A stretch of 64,000 bases of DNA. It comes from Undaria pinnatifida. Its lineage: Eukaryota > Sar > Phaeophyceae > Laminariales > Alariaceae. The position numbers and the translations under genes were made by a program. Of the stretch, positions 1 to 11,423 are shown one piece after another (the stretch's first letter is position 1; each line of letters begins with the position of its first letter). Where the stretch lies: positions 186,699-250,698 of the forward strand of contig JABAKD010000024.1 of NCBI GenBank assembly GCA_012845835.1. Direction: 5' to 3'. The notes beneath the pieces were generated by a model. That model worked only from the letters and a program-made list of their open reading frames with translations. It did not search any database and was not told where the DNA came from.

Positions 1-1
1 C

Positions 2-1381
2 TCTGCAGCTCCCGCCCCCTCGCCGGCGGCTTCCGCGTCTGCCTCATCCGCGTGGTTTGCGCGGGACCACCACTGGCCTTCCGAGCACTTCGGTGCTTTC
101 ATGGCTTCTCCTGCGCCGGAGTCGTCGCTCGCTCCTTTTCGCTCCGACGGATCGTCCATCCTAATGTTGGTGGATAGCGGAGCGACGGACAATTACCTAG
201 ATCCTGCGCTTACGCCTGGCGCGCGAGCTCACATGCGTGACATTGAAGACCTTCGGATCCCGCTCCCGATCATTGCCGCTGGGCAGCACGTTCTTCTCGG
301 CGTTACGACGGGGGGTCTCTTCGGCACGGTCGCCGACGACAGTGGCCTCGACAGGCAAGTTTACTTCCGTGTTGTCTCAGTACCGGGGCTGGGGACCAGA
401 CTCTTCTCCGTCACCGCTGCGCTGTCGAATGGAGTGGCCTCCCTTTTTTATCCGGACAACTCCAAGCTGGAGTCGGGGGACGTAGTCGTCCCGATGAAAA
501 TCCGAGGAGTGGATGACACCGGCAAGATCACTTGCTCCATCAACGTGAGGTTCGGCGCTGGGGATGGCGGTCGGCAGACCCTCGGGGAAGCTCCTGGCGG
601 ACTTGCCTTGAGGATGGAGACTGCCAGTCTCTGGCACCGGCGCATGGGACACATCAACAGCAAGAGCTTGGATGTGTTGAGGAAAGAGGCGGCCAACGGC
701 ATCGATTACACCGGCGACGTGCAGGACTGAAGTGCGTGCTCTCTTGGTAAGAGCTCTCAACAGCCGCACCCAAAGAACGCCGTTTACGGCGTTTCACGCG
801 CCTTTCAGATCGTATTCGTCGATACCCTTGGTCCCTTCACGCCTACCGCGTTGGGCGGCTTCAAATACGCCGCCAAGTTTGTCGACCAACAAATCAAGTG
901 GAAGGAGGTCGTCCTCATGAAGGATAAGACTTGCTCGACTGACGTCCTCGAGTTGTTCAACAGGGGGACCGTCATTCCCCGCAGCGAGCGCATCCACGTG
1001 CTTCGTGTGGATAAGGGAACCGAGGTTTACGAGCGCGGCCTACCGAAGTACTGCCTGGACATCGGCATCCAGCTACAATTTGAATCGCCGAACACCCCCC
1101 AGCAGATCGGAGCGAATGAGCGTGCAGGCAGGACGATCATGAACATCGTGCGGTGCATGCTTGCTGACTCTACGCTGCCAAGCCTTCTTAGGGGAGAACT
1201 GATGCACACGGCGGTCTACCTGAGCAACCGGACTCCTCATGCAGCCTTGCACAACGGGACGCCGTACAAGGAGCTCTACGGCAAGGACGCGCAGCTTGGA
1301 GACCTTCGGGTGGTCGGGGCACGGGCGTTTGTGCATGAAGAGACGCACACCAAGAAGTTGGAAAGCCGTGAGTGGGAATGA
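2..1381 (+). pseudogene. copia Pol, protease and integrase part
   Basis: One reading frame (frame 2) runs from the window edge to 1381. An aspartic protease active site DSGA is at 173-184. The GAG-pre-integrase zinc-binding segment has LWHRRMGHIN at about 631-660 and the Cys pair of SACSLGK at 731-751. The integrase DDE residues are visible: Asp in FVDTLGPF (821-823), Asp in RVDKGTEV (1010-1012) and Glu in GANERAGR (1118-1120). The integrase would cut target DNA and join the cDNA copy. Two single-base stops break it: TGA at 728-730, where the zinc-binding motif predicts Cys (TGC), and TGA at 1379-1381, where the frame continues as RLVGYSLD. Between about 1400 and 1560 the continuing protein (YRLYNAQTRRVR, then RNVIFIETTPAPPLLDERGF) jumps between frames, so there are several small indels. 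Confidence 0.9.
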
Positions 1382-1549
1382 CGGTTGGTGGGCTACAGCC
1401 TGGACACGAAACCTACCGTCTCTACAACGCTCAGACGAGACGGGTGCGGGGAGTCGCAACGTTATCTTCATTGAAACGACTCCCGCACCGCCTTTGTTGG
1501 ACGAGCGTGGTTTTACGACGGGGAGTTCACTTATGCCGACCGGAACGAT

Positions 1550-3821
1550 ATGATCCGAGATTTGCGCAACTACACCACCAACCACTCGGTCGATGCGCTT
1601 CCTCCCAATCATGCCGTCGGGGACCCGTCTGTTCTCGAGCTTCTCGAGGACATCTCCACCGTCAACAACCGTGACCTTAAACTTAGCTCCGCTGACCCTT
1701 CTTCTGCCGCCGAGGATGCGCCTGCGGACGACGGTCTTGCCTCGCCTGGAGGAGTCAGCCCTCCTGAGTCGGGTAACGGTGCACCTTCACTTGCCGCATC
1801 TCCTTCCGGTCCTGCTCCGGCTGGTTCATCATCTGGTCCTGCGTCGCCGCCTGGTACGTCGGGTACTGGTTCTAGTTGGTGCTGCATCGCGGGGTCGTTC
1901 CGCGTGTGGGGGTGGGTTATCTCGTGGTGGGCGTGACACCCGCGGTGGCTCTTTGCGTCGTGCATCTGCGCGGGGAGGGATCGCGACGCGTGGTGGACGT
2001 GGTTCGGTGAGTGGGCGTGGTTCTCGTGGTGGTCGCGGCTCCATGTCAGCCCCTCCTGACACCAGGATCACCCGGGCGATATTGCGCGTGCCCAACCAGA
2101 AGACCCTCAGCGAGCTTTTGTACGCGTTTCCCGCGACGGGGGAGTTTCGTGACGTCGCTCACAGGGACGCCACATTGGGATTCACGGAATACGCATACGC
2201 CGTAGGGGCGGTGCAACCGGACGTTCCTCGAACCATCCAGGAAGCACGAGCCTCACCGGGTGCAGCGAAGTGGAGCGCAGCTGCCGAACGCGAGATGAAA
2301 AGCCTCAACGACCGCAAGGTCCACAAACTCGTCCCGCGCTCAGCCGTCCCTCCGGGAAGGAAGCGCATCAAGTTCAAGTGGGTGTTCAAACGTAAGGCCG
2401 ACGGCTCCTTCAAGGGACGTGTCGTGGCCCAGGGCTGGAACCAAGTTCCCGGACACGACTGCGGCAGCACCTACGCTCCGGTGTGCAGCATCCAGAGCGT
2501 GCGAATGGTAGCGTGCATCACCGTGGAGTTCAACCTCATCTTCGACCAGATGGATGTTTCTACCGCTTTCCTCTACGCGAACATCCAGGAACAAGTGTTC
2601 GTTGAACAACCACCCGGTTTTGAGGTCAAGAACAAGGATGGAGGTGACATGGTAATGCAGCTGGAGAAGAGCGTCTACCGACTTGCTCAAAGCCCAGGCG
2701 ACTGGTTCAACACCATCGATCCCGTGCTTTTCAAGATTGGCTTCGTCGCACTCAAGTCAGACCCGTGCGTGTATTTGTACGATCACAACGGGGCCAAGAT
2801 CTACCTGACTCTCTACGTCGATGACCTTCTCCTGGCCGGCAACGACTCTAACGCCATTTCGATGGTGAAAGGGAAGTTGAAAAAGTGCTTCAAAACGACC
2901 GACATGGGGGAAGCATCTCTCGTACTCGGTATGGAAATCAAGAGGGATCGCGAGGCAGGTACCTTGACTATTTCCCAGGAGGCATACTGCAAATCGATCC
3001 TTGAATGGCTCCGGATGTCGGACTGCAAGCCCACTAGTACACCTGGTTACGGCTCGTAAATCTCGAAGAACCAGCCCGAAAACACACTTGTCAACGAGGA
3101 GGAGACGCGCAAGTACCAAGAGATCGTCGGATCGCTCATGTACATTGCGCAAGTTCTGAGGTATGACATCATGTATGCGACAGGCCAACTGGCTCGCCCG
3201 ATGGCGACACCCAGCAAGGTGCACATAGTAGCGGCAAAGCATACTCTTCGCTATCTAGAAGGAACGACCAACTTCAGCATCACGTACAAGAAAGGTGGTT
3301 TTAAGCTTGCGACCTTCTCGGACTCGAACTGGGCAAACAACCTTGACAACGGGAAGTCGACCTCAAGCTACGTGACAAGCTACGTGACGATGCTGGCAAA
3401 CGCTCCGATGAGCTTCAGGTCGGGGCTGCAAGGTCTGACTGCGATGTCCACCATGGAAGCGGAACTAGTCGCGTCCGCCCTGGCGATGAAGGAAGCAGCA
3501 TTTTGCTCAAACATGCTGACGGAGCTTGGATTCAGGAAGCAGTTTGCACAAACGCCGGTGTACTGCGACAACACGGCTACTCTACATGCATTGGGGAACC
3601 GGTCCTTCAGCTCGAGGACCAATCACATCGCATTGCGCTTCTGCTTTATCAGGTAAGTGGTAACGGAGGGGAGGATCTCCATCCATTACGTCCCGACGGA
3701 GGACAACCTTGCCGACATCGGTACAAAGCACTTCAACAAGCACAGGTTCAAGCACCTTATGGACCTCATCAACAAGTTCAACGTCAACAAGTTCATCACC
3801 GTCGGATTCAAAGGAAAATGA
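1550..3821 (+). pseudogene. copia Pol, reverse transcriptase and RNase H part
   Basis: After an acidic Ser/Pro/Gly linker (1550-1870, frame 2) the frame changes near 1870-1920 and continues to 3821. The linker ends in an RGG-rich basic stretch (about 1925-2045), then the RVT_2-type reverse transcriptase follows. Its landmarks are WSAAAEREMKSL (about 2271-2306), KWVFKRKADGSFKGRVVAQG (2376-2435), QMDVSTAFLYA (Asp of the first catalytic motif) and LYVDDLLLAGN, whose YVDD is at 2814-2825. RNase H follows at about 3120-3790 with FSDSNWA, STMEAELVA and YCDNTA, giving the usual D-E-D set. Two in-frame stops occur: TAA at 3057-3059 and TAA at 3654-3656. The frame continues unchanged across both and ends naturally at TGA 3819-3821, so these are point mutations. 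The catalytic residues of both enzymes are preserved. Confidence 0.92.
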
Positions 3822-4032
3822 GTAATTTATTTGTTTGACTCTGTATGTTTGAAATTAGCTTACACTTTTGATTTCTTTCGTAGGATTGAAGATTGTAGTT
3901 GGTTGTGTAGGAAACAATGAATATCATCACTTGGTTGAAACACGCATGACACGCATTTGTTTGCTTAAATTTATCATCATTAGCTGTGGTACAATTCGGA
4001 GCAACTTCCATCGAGTAGAAGGGTTATGGAAA

Positions 4033-4332
4033 TGTTAGCACGTAGCCAGTATGAGTCAATGTTCAGTAGCACTGCACTTGTACGTCGTAGATCATCGTAG
4101 ATCTGCTCTGTGTCGGTTGGTATGTAACGTGCGTATGAATATGCGGAGGAATTACTTCTGTAGGATTATCTGTGGCCTTGACGAGTAGCTCACTCTCTCG
4201 TGTGGATCCTTCCGGATTGTCTAGCATCGTAGCCATCCCGGTCATCTCCAGCACCCAGCTACCTTCTGGACTCCTGCATAGTCTGCGGTTTATCTGTGTG
4301 TGTTGGCCACATAAGCGCCAGTGTTTACAACA
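4033..4332 (+). repeat. candidate 3' LTR of the copia element
   Basis: The block starts TGTTAGCACG and ends TTTACAACA, so it has the TG...CA ends expected of an LTR. It lies 211 bp after the Pol stop and directly follows a purine-rich stretch (GTAGAAGGGTTATGGAAA) that could serve as polypurine tract. The 5' LTR is outside the window, so identity of two LTRs cannot be shown and the right boundary is a guess. Confidence 0.4.
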
Positions 4333-4461
4333 TCTTTACATTTTCTCCCAAACACGGAATCACTTGTGTCTTCCAGGCTATCCACTGCACAGTGTCATCA
4401 ACCCGACTAGCGTCGGGGACACAGCCTCTCTGCCACCGTGCTGGGGTATACCACAATATCC

Positions 4462-4932
4462 ACAATAATATTATACAGGATATACATGATAAACTGGTGC
4501 ATTCCATCCAAAACCGTCAGATTTGTCCCCAAAAAAGATTTAAAGTTTCCACGCACAGATTAAGTTGCCCCCCCCCCCCCCCCCCCCCCGCTCTGTCTTG
4601 TTAAAACCAAGGTCCCCACGCCCTATAAACCTACGCCCTGCCCCCACCGGTTATACGACTTACAGGATAAACGTCATAAACTGATGCATTTCCTTCCACA
4701 GATGTCAGATTTTGTCCCCCTCAAAAACGGGTTTTATAGTTTCCGCTCACAGACTGACTAACATCATCCTCTTGACCCCTATGAGCTACACTGTGGCTCC
4801 AAGGGGAGTGGCCGAGCTGTATCCTTAATGAGGACGTACAACCCGTAATACGCGCGATCGGAGTACCAGACACTGCTTGCAAAGGTGAGTTTCGACAAAA
4901 TATTCGATCTCACAGCTGGACTGTATTTTTAG
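4462..4932 (+). repeat. repeat family X1, copy A
   Basis: This copy contains the two internal X1 modules (GTCAGATTTGTCCCC with AGTTTCCACGCACAGA at about 4517-4562, and the longer module around 4680-4760), a poly-C tract at 4567-4590, and the conserved right end GTAATACGCGCGATCGGAGT ... GATCTCACAGCTGGACTG up to 4932. The start codon of the conserved terminal mini-ORF is GTG here (4885-4887) instead of ATG, and the frame stops at once after VSFDKIFDLTAGLYF. No left terminal repeat is seen, so the copy is 5'-truncated. It lies 130 bp downstream of the candidate copia LTR. Confidence 0.85.
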
Positions 4933-5626
4933 TTTTAGAGTATGCTACGTACCGTGAACGCTCATACACTCCTACAGTTTACTGCTTGCTTTGTACAGCA
5001 TGGTCATCAATCATGCTAAAATGTGTCTTTACATGCATACAACAAAATTTACAAGAAGGATGGGAATGAGGAGCGTGACAGACGCCATCAACTCGTCAAA
5101 TTCCTAACTGCATTAAGTTACTGCGCTGTTGGCGGTTCTTGTTCTAAAATAATTGCCATGCATGCGTTCTCGTGTTCAACCTGATGCATACAGCTGGCTG
5201 CAATGGGAGTAGTAGTTAGTAGTACAGAGTAATTCAGCTTCGGAATCATGTCATTAACCGATGCGCGTTGTCAGTCTCTGATTCATGTTACAACGTATTA
5301 CATTGTACGACGTACCTTGCATGTCGCCTCTGCGTACTCTAAACAGCGCGTTTTACGGGGTGGCCTTTCCTGTTACGTACCTATCACAGTGCTTCTCCTT
5401 TACCGCACTACCAGGCTGGTGAGATCTGTATACAATAACTGAAATAGAAGTTTCGTGAAACAGTAGCGCGAGACCAGTCATCGACGACAGGAAGTTTGTG
5501 AAAATATTAACAACACCACCAGTCGTCAAGCAGGTGATAGGCCTCTACGTATTGTTCTTTTTTATGTACAGTGACACCTGCAGTGTCTTTCTTTCTCGTA
5601 CGCAGTGTGAGTGTTGTTTTCGCATT
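4933..5626. other. no gene recognised
   Basis: The stretch between X1 copy A and the DIRS element holds only short ORFs with no recognisable motif and no obvious repeat. Confidence 0.6.
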
Positions 5627-5862
5627 AAAATGTAACTTTCGGTAGTAAAGTCGTGTTTGTGGAGGCGGAGAGTTGATTCTGGTTTAACAGACGATTTCTT
5701 GTTCATGGTCTCAACATAGAAAAGTAGTATAGCCCTGACGGCAGCGACACAAGAGCTGTCGCGCTTGCCGGAGACGAACGCCCGGGACATTGAGGAGCGA
5801 GAGCGCGCAGTACCGTAGGATCGCAATGAGTCAAGGCGCGTGCCCATTAGAATTGATCGATC
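5627..5862 (+). repeat. DIRS element terminal repeat A1
   Basis: The segment aligns with 12663-12875 in the same orientation. Shared blocks include CTGTCGCGCTTGCC (5757-5770 and about 12758-12772), GGAGCGAGAGCGCG and GCGTGCCCATTAGAAT. Similarity fades just before the gag-like start at 5869. It is the left half of the split direct repeat. Confidence 0.85.
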
Positions 5863-5868
5863 TTCAGC

Positions 5869-6830
5869 ATGGGGGACGCCAAATCGGGCGGGCCAGTCGG
5901 AGACGGACACGGGCATATGAAGGGGGGAGAGGTACGAGTGGACGGTCCAGTCGCCCCTGTGCAGGCCGCCACACAGGGCAACAACGTGAGACCCGTCCCG
6001 GCCGTCGCAGCAGCAGATCTAGCAATCGTGGCCCTTCTGCAGGAGTTGCTGGCGACTCTACAAACGATCACTGCGCGCCTGTCAAATATCGAGAACAATC
6101 AAGCGCATCCGCAGCTCCAGAGGCACAGACAGGCGCAGCCGGCACGCCAGCCTCAGCAGGCAGCCTTCCAGCTGGCAGGAGGGAGCACCCATAACATGGC
6201 ATTCCCGACGAAAGACGCAATACAGCAGGCTACGATCACCGCAGGCGTAACGGCGAACGCCAAGGAGGCGGCTGACCTCTGGCGAGCCAACAATGGACCA
6301 AACCAATGTTCATCGCCCGCGACGGCTTCAACGTCTCAGAGGAAACAGACCGACGATTACTGCCGATCTTGCTCGATACCGTGGCCCACGTCCCTTGACG
6401 CTGTATTAAACAGCTGAAGACCATGTCCGGCTTCGCGGTCGATGATTCCGCCCCCCCCGTGGCAATAGGAGAGACGCCGATGGCCATGGTCGCAGAGATT
6501 GACTTCGCTACCTTCGTAGCTGCCCTCATGGAGACCCTGGAGTACGGGGTGGAGGGTGCTCCGCCCGCATGCAAGGAGAGGGTCGCTACGTTGAGCTCAG
6601 TGCTGGAGCCGCCGAAACTGGTCAACGTATATTCACGTCGCCAATTCAACACCCTTGCGGAGCACTCGGTGAAGGTTCGACAGCTGCTGCTGTCAAACTC
6701 GAACATCGGCCTGCACGAAGGTATGAAAGCGCTAGCAGTGCAGAGAGGCGAGCTGTACAGAATCACACCTACGCTGCACCAGCGCTCAGAACTAGGAATT
6801 CCATGGTCAACCCCACCTAGAAAACATTGA
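5869..6830 (+). pseudogene. DIRS element gag-like ORF
   Basis: An ATG at 5869 opens a protein with a Gly/Pro-rich start, a short helical segment (LQELLATLQTITARLSNIEN, about residues 57-76) and a Gln/Ala-rich stretch. Near 6300 the sense protein moves to another frame (MFIARDGFNVSEETDRRLLP), meets a TGA near 6405, then continues to 6830 through FATFVAALMETLEYGVEG and VNVYSRRQFNTLAEHSVKVR. The position right after terminal repeat A1 and ahead of the reverse transcriptase fits a gag role (particle protein). No zinc knuckle is visible. Family assignment comes from position; the sequence itself is not diagnostic. Confidence 0.6.
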
Positions 6831-7125
6831 GGGCGCTGGCGGAGGCGGGCGACGAATGTAGCCTCGCGAGGGGCTCAGCGCATTGGAGGCCGAATACATC
6901 AGGCGAAAGAGAGAGGTAGAAAGTAAAGGAGCCCCAGGCACGGGTGATCAGCTAGGAGCCCCCGCTCAGGGCCGAGCCGGGGAGGGGTGGGGGATCACCC
7001 CCTTCAGGGTCGGAATGAAGCAGCCGAAGACGGCTGCGGCGATGTGTGACTAGTCGTGGGGTGGCCTCAGTTGCGAGAGGCTCATCTGTTCGTTTGCACA
7101 CAACCAAGGCGCCGGGACAGCTGCG

Positions 7126-7200
7126 CAGCAGCAGCAGCAGCAGCAGCCGCAAGCGCTGCCTCCGCCGCCGGCACTTCCACCGCCGCCACTGCAACAGTAG
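7126..7200 (+). repeat. CAG run with proline/glutamine coding bias
   Basis: Seven to eight CAG units (about 7127-7149) are followed by CCGCCG/CCACCG-rich sequence. In one frame this reads as poly-Gln followed by Pro-rich residues. It lies in the non-conserved linker between the gag-like ORF and the minisatellite of the DIRS element. Confidence 0.8.
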
Positions 7201-7730
7201 CAGACGCAACCGGCTGCGGCAGCAGGGGCAGGGGAAGGGGGACAAGAGGGGTTGGAGTAGGAGTGTCACGCCCGAACGCCGTGCGCTTTAGCAGAAACCA
7301 CGTGCCCGCTGGCAGGGGCGGCGGTGTAAGGTGGAATGGCGGCATTAATTGACAGCACGAGCTCTTCCGTCAGGCAGGGCCGACGGAGGGGGGGTCAGCG
7401 GCGAGAGCTAATCGGAGTATCTTCACAAACGCCGAGAGGTCCGTCGGACTTCGCAATGCATCCGTACCCGTTTGGTGTCGCCGGCCTTGTTTCATGGTGA
7501 GAATCAGTCGTCGAGAGGCAAAAGCAGTGCGGTACACAGAAGAACGTCTGAAGCAGGGTCTGGGCAATCGTCGCGGCGTCAGAAAGAAAACCGCAGTTAG
7601 AAAAGTAGTCTCGATCAATCGTTCCACTCAAGCAGGCAGAACCCACATGCGTCGGAAGAGCAAGTCAGATTCACCCAGAAATGATTTTTTCAGGTGACCT
7701 CAGTGCAAGAAAGTTCAAAACAGCAGGCTT

Positions 7731-8830
7731 TGTGTGAGCAGAGACAATGGTTGCATTATTTTGCCGACCGAGCAGACATCGGTGGGGCAGAAGTCTTACA
7801 CCAAAGCACAGAAAACAGGTTTTTGCGTGAGCAGAGACGAAGGTTGCATTATTTCGCAAACCGACCAGTTATTGGTTGTGCGGAACTCTCACACCACAGC
7901 ACAAAACAGCAAGTTTTGTGTGAGCAGAGACGAAGGTTACCTTTTTTCGCGAGCCCACCACTTATCGGCGGTGCAAAAATCTCACACAACAGCACAGAAC
8001 AGCAAGTTTTGTGTGAGCAGAGACGAAGGTTACCTTATTTCGCGAGCCGACCACTTATCGGCGGTGCAAAACTCGCACACAACAGCACAAAACAGCAGGC
8101 TTTGTGTGAGCAGAGACGAAGGTTAACATATTTCGCGAACCGACCACTTATCAGTGTTACAGAACTCTCCCACCACAGCACAGAACAGCAGGCTTTGTGT
8201 GAGCAGAGACAAAGGTTAACGTATTGCGCGAACCGACCACTTACTTGTCGGTTGTGCGGAACTCTCACACCACAGCACAGAACAGCAGGCTTTGTGTGAG
8301 CAGTACCATATTTCATGAACCAGTCAGTTATCGGTGGTGCGGAACTCTCACATCACGGCACAGAATAGCAGGTTTGTGTGAGCAGAGACGAAGGTTGCCT
8401 TATTTCGCGAACCGACCACTTGTCGGCGGTGCGGAACTCTCACACCACAACAGAAAACAGCAGGATTTGTGTGAGCAGAGACGAAGGTTAACATATTTCG
8501 CGAACCGACCACTTATCAGTGTTATAGAACTCTCCCACCACAGCACATAACAGCAGGCTTTGTGTGAGCAGAGACGAAGGTTAACTTATTTCGCGAACCG
8601 ACCACTCACTTGTCGGTTGTGCGGAACTCTCGCACCACAGCACAGAACAGCAAGCTTTGTCTGAGCCGAGCCGAAGCTTACCATATTTCATGAACCGACC
8701 AGTTATCGGTGGTGCGGAACTCTTACACCACCGCGACACAGAACAGCAGGCTTCGTGTGAGCAGCGACGAAAGTTGACCTTATTTTGCAGACCAGACAGA
8801 TGTCGGTGGTGCGGAACTCTCACGCTACAT
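7731..8830 (+). repeat. 93-bp minisatellite, 12 units, inside the DIRS element
   Basis: The phrase TGTGTGAGCAGAGACGAAGG recurs at 7731, 7824, 7917, 8010, 8103 and 8196, exactly 93 bp apart, and then at about 8293, 8375, 8468, 8561, 8658 and 8754 with small length changes (82-97 bp). Because 93 is divisible by three, the first six units form one open frame (7694-8299) that encodes a 31-residue repeat of the type CEQRRRLPYFANRPLIGGAE. A second frame is also open over part of the array. The 97- and 82-bp units break the frame. No known domain is recognised in the 31-residue repeat, so coding use is uncertain. Confidence 0.95.
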
Positions 8831-9109
8831 CATAGATCAACAGGGGCAGAGGGCCAGAATATCTCACTTCCGCTCGAGTCGGAAAATCATCGATCGCGTA
8901 GAAGGCTCAAACCAGAACGACTGTCCACCCGTGCAGTACAGCAGATACCCCACAGAAGCAGAAAGCACTCAATTGTAGTAAATGCACAGATCATAGCAGA
9001 CAGAGCGGCCGCGAAGGCAAGGACAAGCAGAGCCGCCAGTGGAGCAGCCAGGCGTTAGCACGTTGGTACCAGTCGACGCGCGGGAGCGTAGCTGGTAATC
9101 ACGCTCACG

Positions 9110-10960
9110 GCTTCCCTATGGGGAGATGCGCAGTCGAAGAAGTACAGAACGCATGGTACAGCGGTGGCACGTTCAAAAAGACATATTTGGACGCGAAGGA
9201 CTCGCTCACAAGACAGAGAATAACTGCTGTACAAGCGAGCCAACACTTTCACAGTCATGATCCGAGAAAAGCATGGAGTCGTGGGAGACGTAGCTCGATT
9301 GCTGGGAGGATCCTTGGTAGCACCACCGATAGACCCTATACACATACCGCGTGGACGAGATCTAAAAGGCTTCGGGCCAGTGGACGAGCTGGTCATGATG
9401 GTCACAGGAGGGGTGCCGGTAAATGCAGTCGCGTCCGGAGCAGATCTTGAGCGCGCGTGACTGTACGGAAACCACAGCAGTGTTACCGAGCACTTGCCGT
9501 CAGTTTGGAAAAAAATCGGCGAATACGACAGGCGCTCAAATGCTTAGTGATGCAGGAATCAGCTGCACATGAAATGACTACTCCCAGGAGTCTCTTCGCT
9601 AGTGGCGGGCGTACACAAAAGGTACGGATAATCAATGATATTTCGTTCGATGCGCAGACCAGAGAGATAAAAGGAGGTCTAAACGGAGACAGTGACACCG
9701 ATACCGCCCCCCAATTCCTGTGCGCCGAAGCGCTGTCCAAGTTCATAGACGAACTCGTCACATTGAAAAAGAAAGACCCAGGAAAAAGAGCACTGATGAG
9801 GCAAGATCGATGTGTCAGACGCTTTCCGGAACGTGCGAGTAGACTCGGATAAAGCCCACATTTTCTTGTTACACCCTACGAGAGCTTGTAGTAATTGATT
9901 TTCGTTTGAATTTTGGATGTTCGGGATCGCCGGGGTTCTGGGGCGTCATGACGGCGGCGGCCACACAAGCACACGTCAGCTCAGTTGTTAGACGAAGAAA
10001 AATAAGTGATGGCTCACGTACGGGTGGTCGAGCGGTGGGGAGACGGACGCAAACGTCAAGACTCACAGTGAGAGGGGGGAGTCCGACCCATTCTTCACAG
10101 CCGTGTACGTAGACAATTACCTACAAGTCAGGGTACAGAAATCTGACAAAGACACTGCATTCTAAATTTCATCAGCCGCTCTAGGTTCGGATCACGTGCG
10201 TTTGTTCGGCCGGCGAAAGGTAGGTGTAACGCCCATTCCAGCACCCCACACAAACACGGACTGGGACACAACGATAGACGCATTAAGCTTCACTATCAAC
10301 TCCCACACGACGCGAGTTTCGGTTCCGCGCGAAAAGATTGAAGCGATAAAGAGCTTGTCGTTCGAGCAATGGCCCCAGAGCAGGAGGGAAGCGACAGCGA
10401 GGGGGGTGCTTAGCATGGCCGCCAAGTTATTGAACCTCACGTACGTAGTTCGGGCTGGTAAGTATTTCGTGTGGAGGCTGCTGTGGCTGATCGGGCTGCA
10501 CAACTCAGGAGGTAGCAAAAACCAGAACCGTACGGTAGGACTCGGTAGAGATTTTCACGCCGCCCTTCCATTGTGGAAGTGGGCTATTGTTCATGAACGA
10601 CTACACCACGATGAGGCGCTTAGCGCTCCCTGCTACACAGCTATACATGACCCACAAACAGGCACTACCTGTCCGACGCCAGTTTCGAGGCGGTGTGCGG
10701 TTTTTATGTCGAGAGGAAGGTATGTTGGAGAGACGACTTGCTAAAAGAACTGGCTGCAGAGCGAAAGAGAAAAGATGATCGGCGAGTGACCTGTAGTAGT
10801 GGTGTGTGGTGTTATGATCAACCTGTTAGAGTTATTGGGCATGGTCGTGACCGCGTGGGTCATGATTGAACCAGGGCGGGCGCAAAGGGCGATCCGATTG
10901 TGATACGCGGCGGGGCGAGGGGCAAACGAGCATGCTTGCTCATGAGAATGTTGGTCTCGA
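9110..10960 (+). pseudogene. DIRS element reverse transcriptase and RNase H
   Basis: The reading passes through several frames. Conserved parts are GRCAVEEVQNAW (from about 9120), KVRIINDISFDAQTREIKGG (about 9619-9678), DVSDAFRNV-like DAFRNVRVDSDKAHIFL (about 9817-9867), FGCSGSPGFWGVMTAAATQA (about 9912-9971) and the catalytic loop YVDN at 10106-10117, where YVDD is expected. SDHVRLFG and WDTTIDALSFTINSHTTRVS follow in the ORF 10196-10744, then RREATARGVLSMAAKLLNLT and the connection AGKYFVWRLLWLIGLHNSGG. RNase H-like sequence follows at about 10660-10900 with LSDASFEAV and INLLELLGMVVTAW. These are the typical landmarks of the DIRS-group polymerase. The second catalytic Asp has become Asn, and at least five frame changes or stops occur. 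Confidence 0.9.
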
Positions 10961-11423
10961 AATCAAGGGGAGGTAAATCCACACTGCACAACGCATTCCC
11001 GGCGTACGGAACTCACAAGCTGATGGTACCTCCCGTTCGCCTCGTGTGACCCTGGCGGACAAGGTCAGACAGCTCACCAACTTTGATGACTGGTCACAGC
11101 AAGACTTTGGAACGAGGGGTAAGGGGGTTTTAGATACCGTACTGCAGACAGAGAACATTCTCAGCATGACGATTGCCTGTGGGACATAATGAGCGGCGAA
11201 CAACCTGACTGATTCGCGTACGTGTGGGGGTATGTCCCTCGATCAGCATACGGCATGCACATATTTGTGTCCACTGTTCGCTTCTACTGTGTCTACTGTT
11301 TGCAGGCGCCCCTGCAGCAACAGGGGATAGCAAGGGAGGACACAAGGACGAGGTAGCGCGATAAGAGGAAACGCTCACGCTCGGTTCAGTCGGGAAGAGT
11401 ACCCAGAATAACTATCTAGGGAA

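Larger units (their letters stand above)
1..4332 (+). mobile_element. Ty1/copia LTR retrotransposon, 5' part cut by window edge
   Basis: The order protease, GAG-pre-integrase, integrase, reverse transcriptase, RNase H, all on the plus strand, is the order of Ty1/copia (Pseudoviridae-like) elements; gypsy elements place integrase last. The open frame already runs at base 2, so gag and the 5' LTR lie to the left of the window. The polyprotein ends at the TGA at 3819-3821, followed by about 210 bp of untranslated DNA and a candidate 3' LTR. The damage is light: four in-frame stops and a few frameshifts, with the amino-acid sequence of all domains still easy to read. This suggests a fairly recent loss of function. 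The target-site duplication cannot be tested because the left end is missing. Confidence 0.93.

Noticed and set aside
7731-8830. CRISPR-like array of regular units
   Set aside because: The whole 93-bp unit is repeated, there are no unique spacers, and the context is a eukaryotic retrotransposon.
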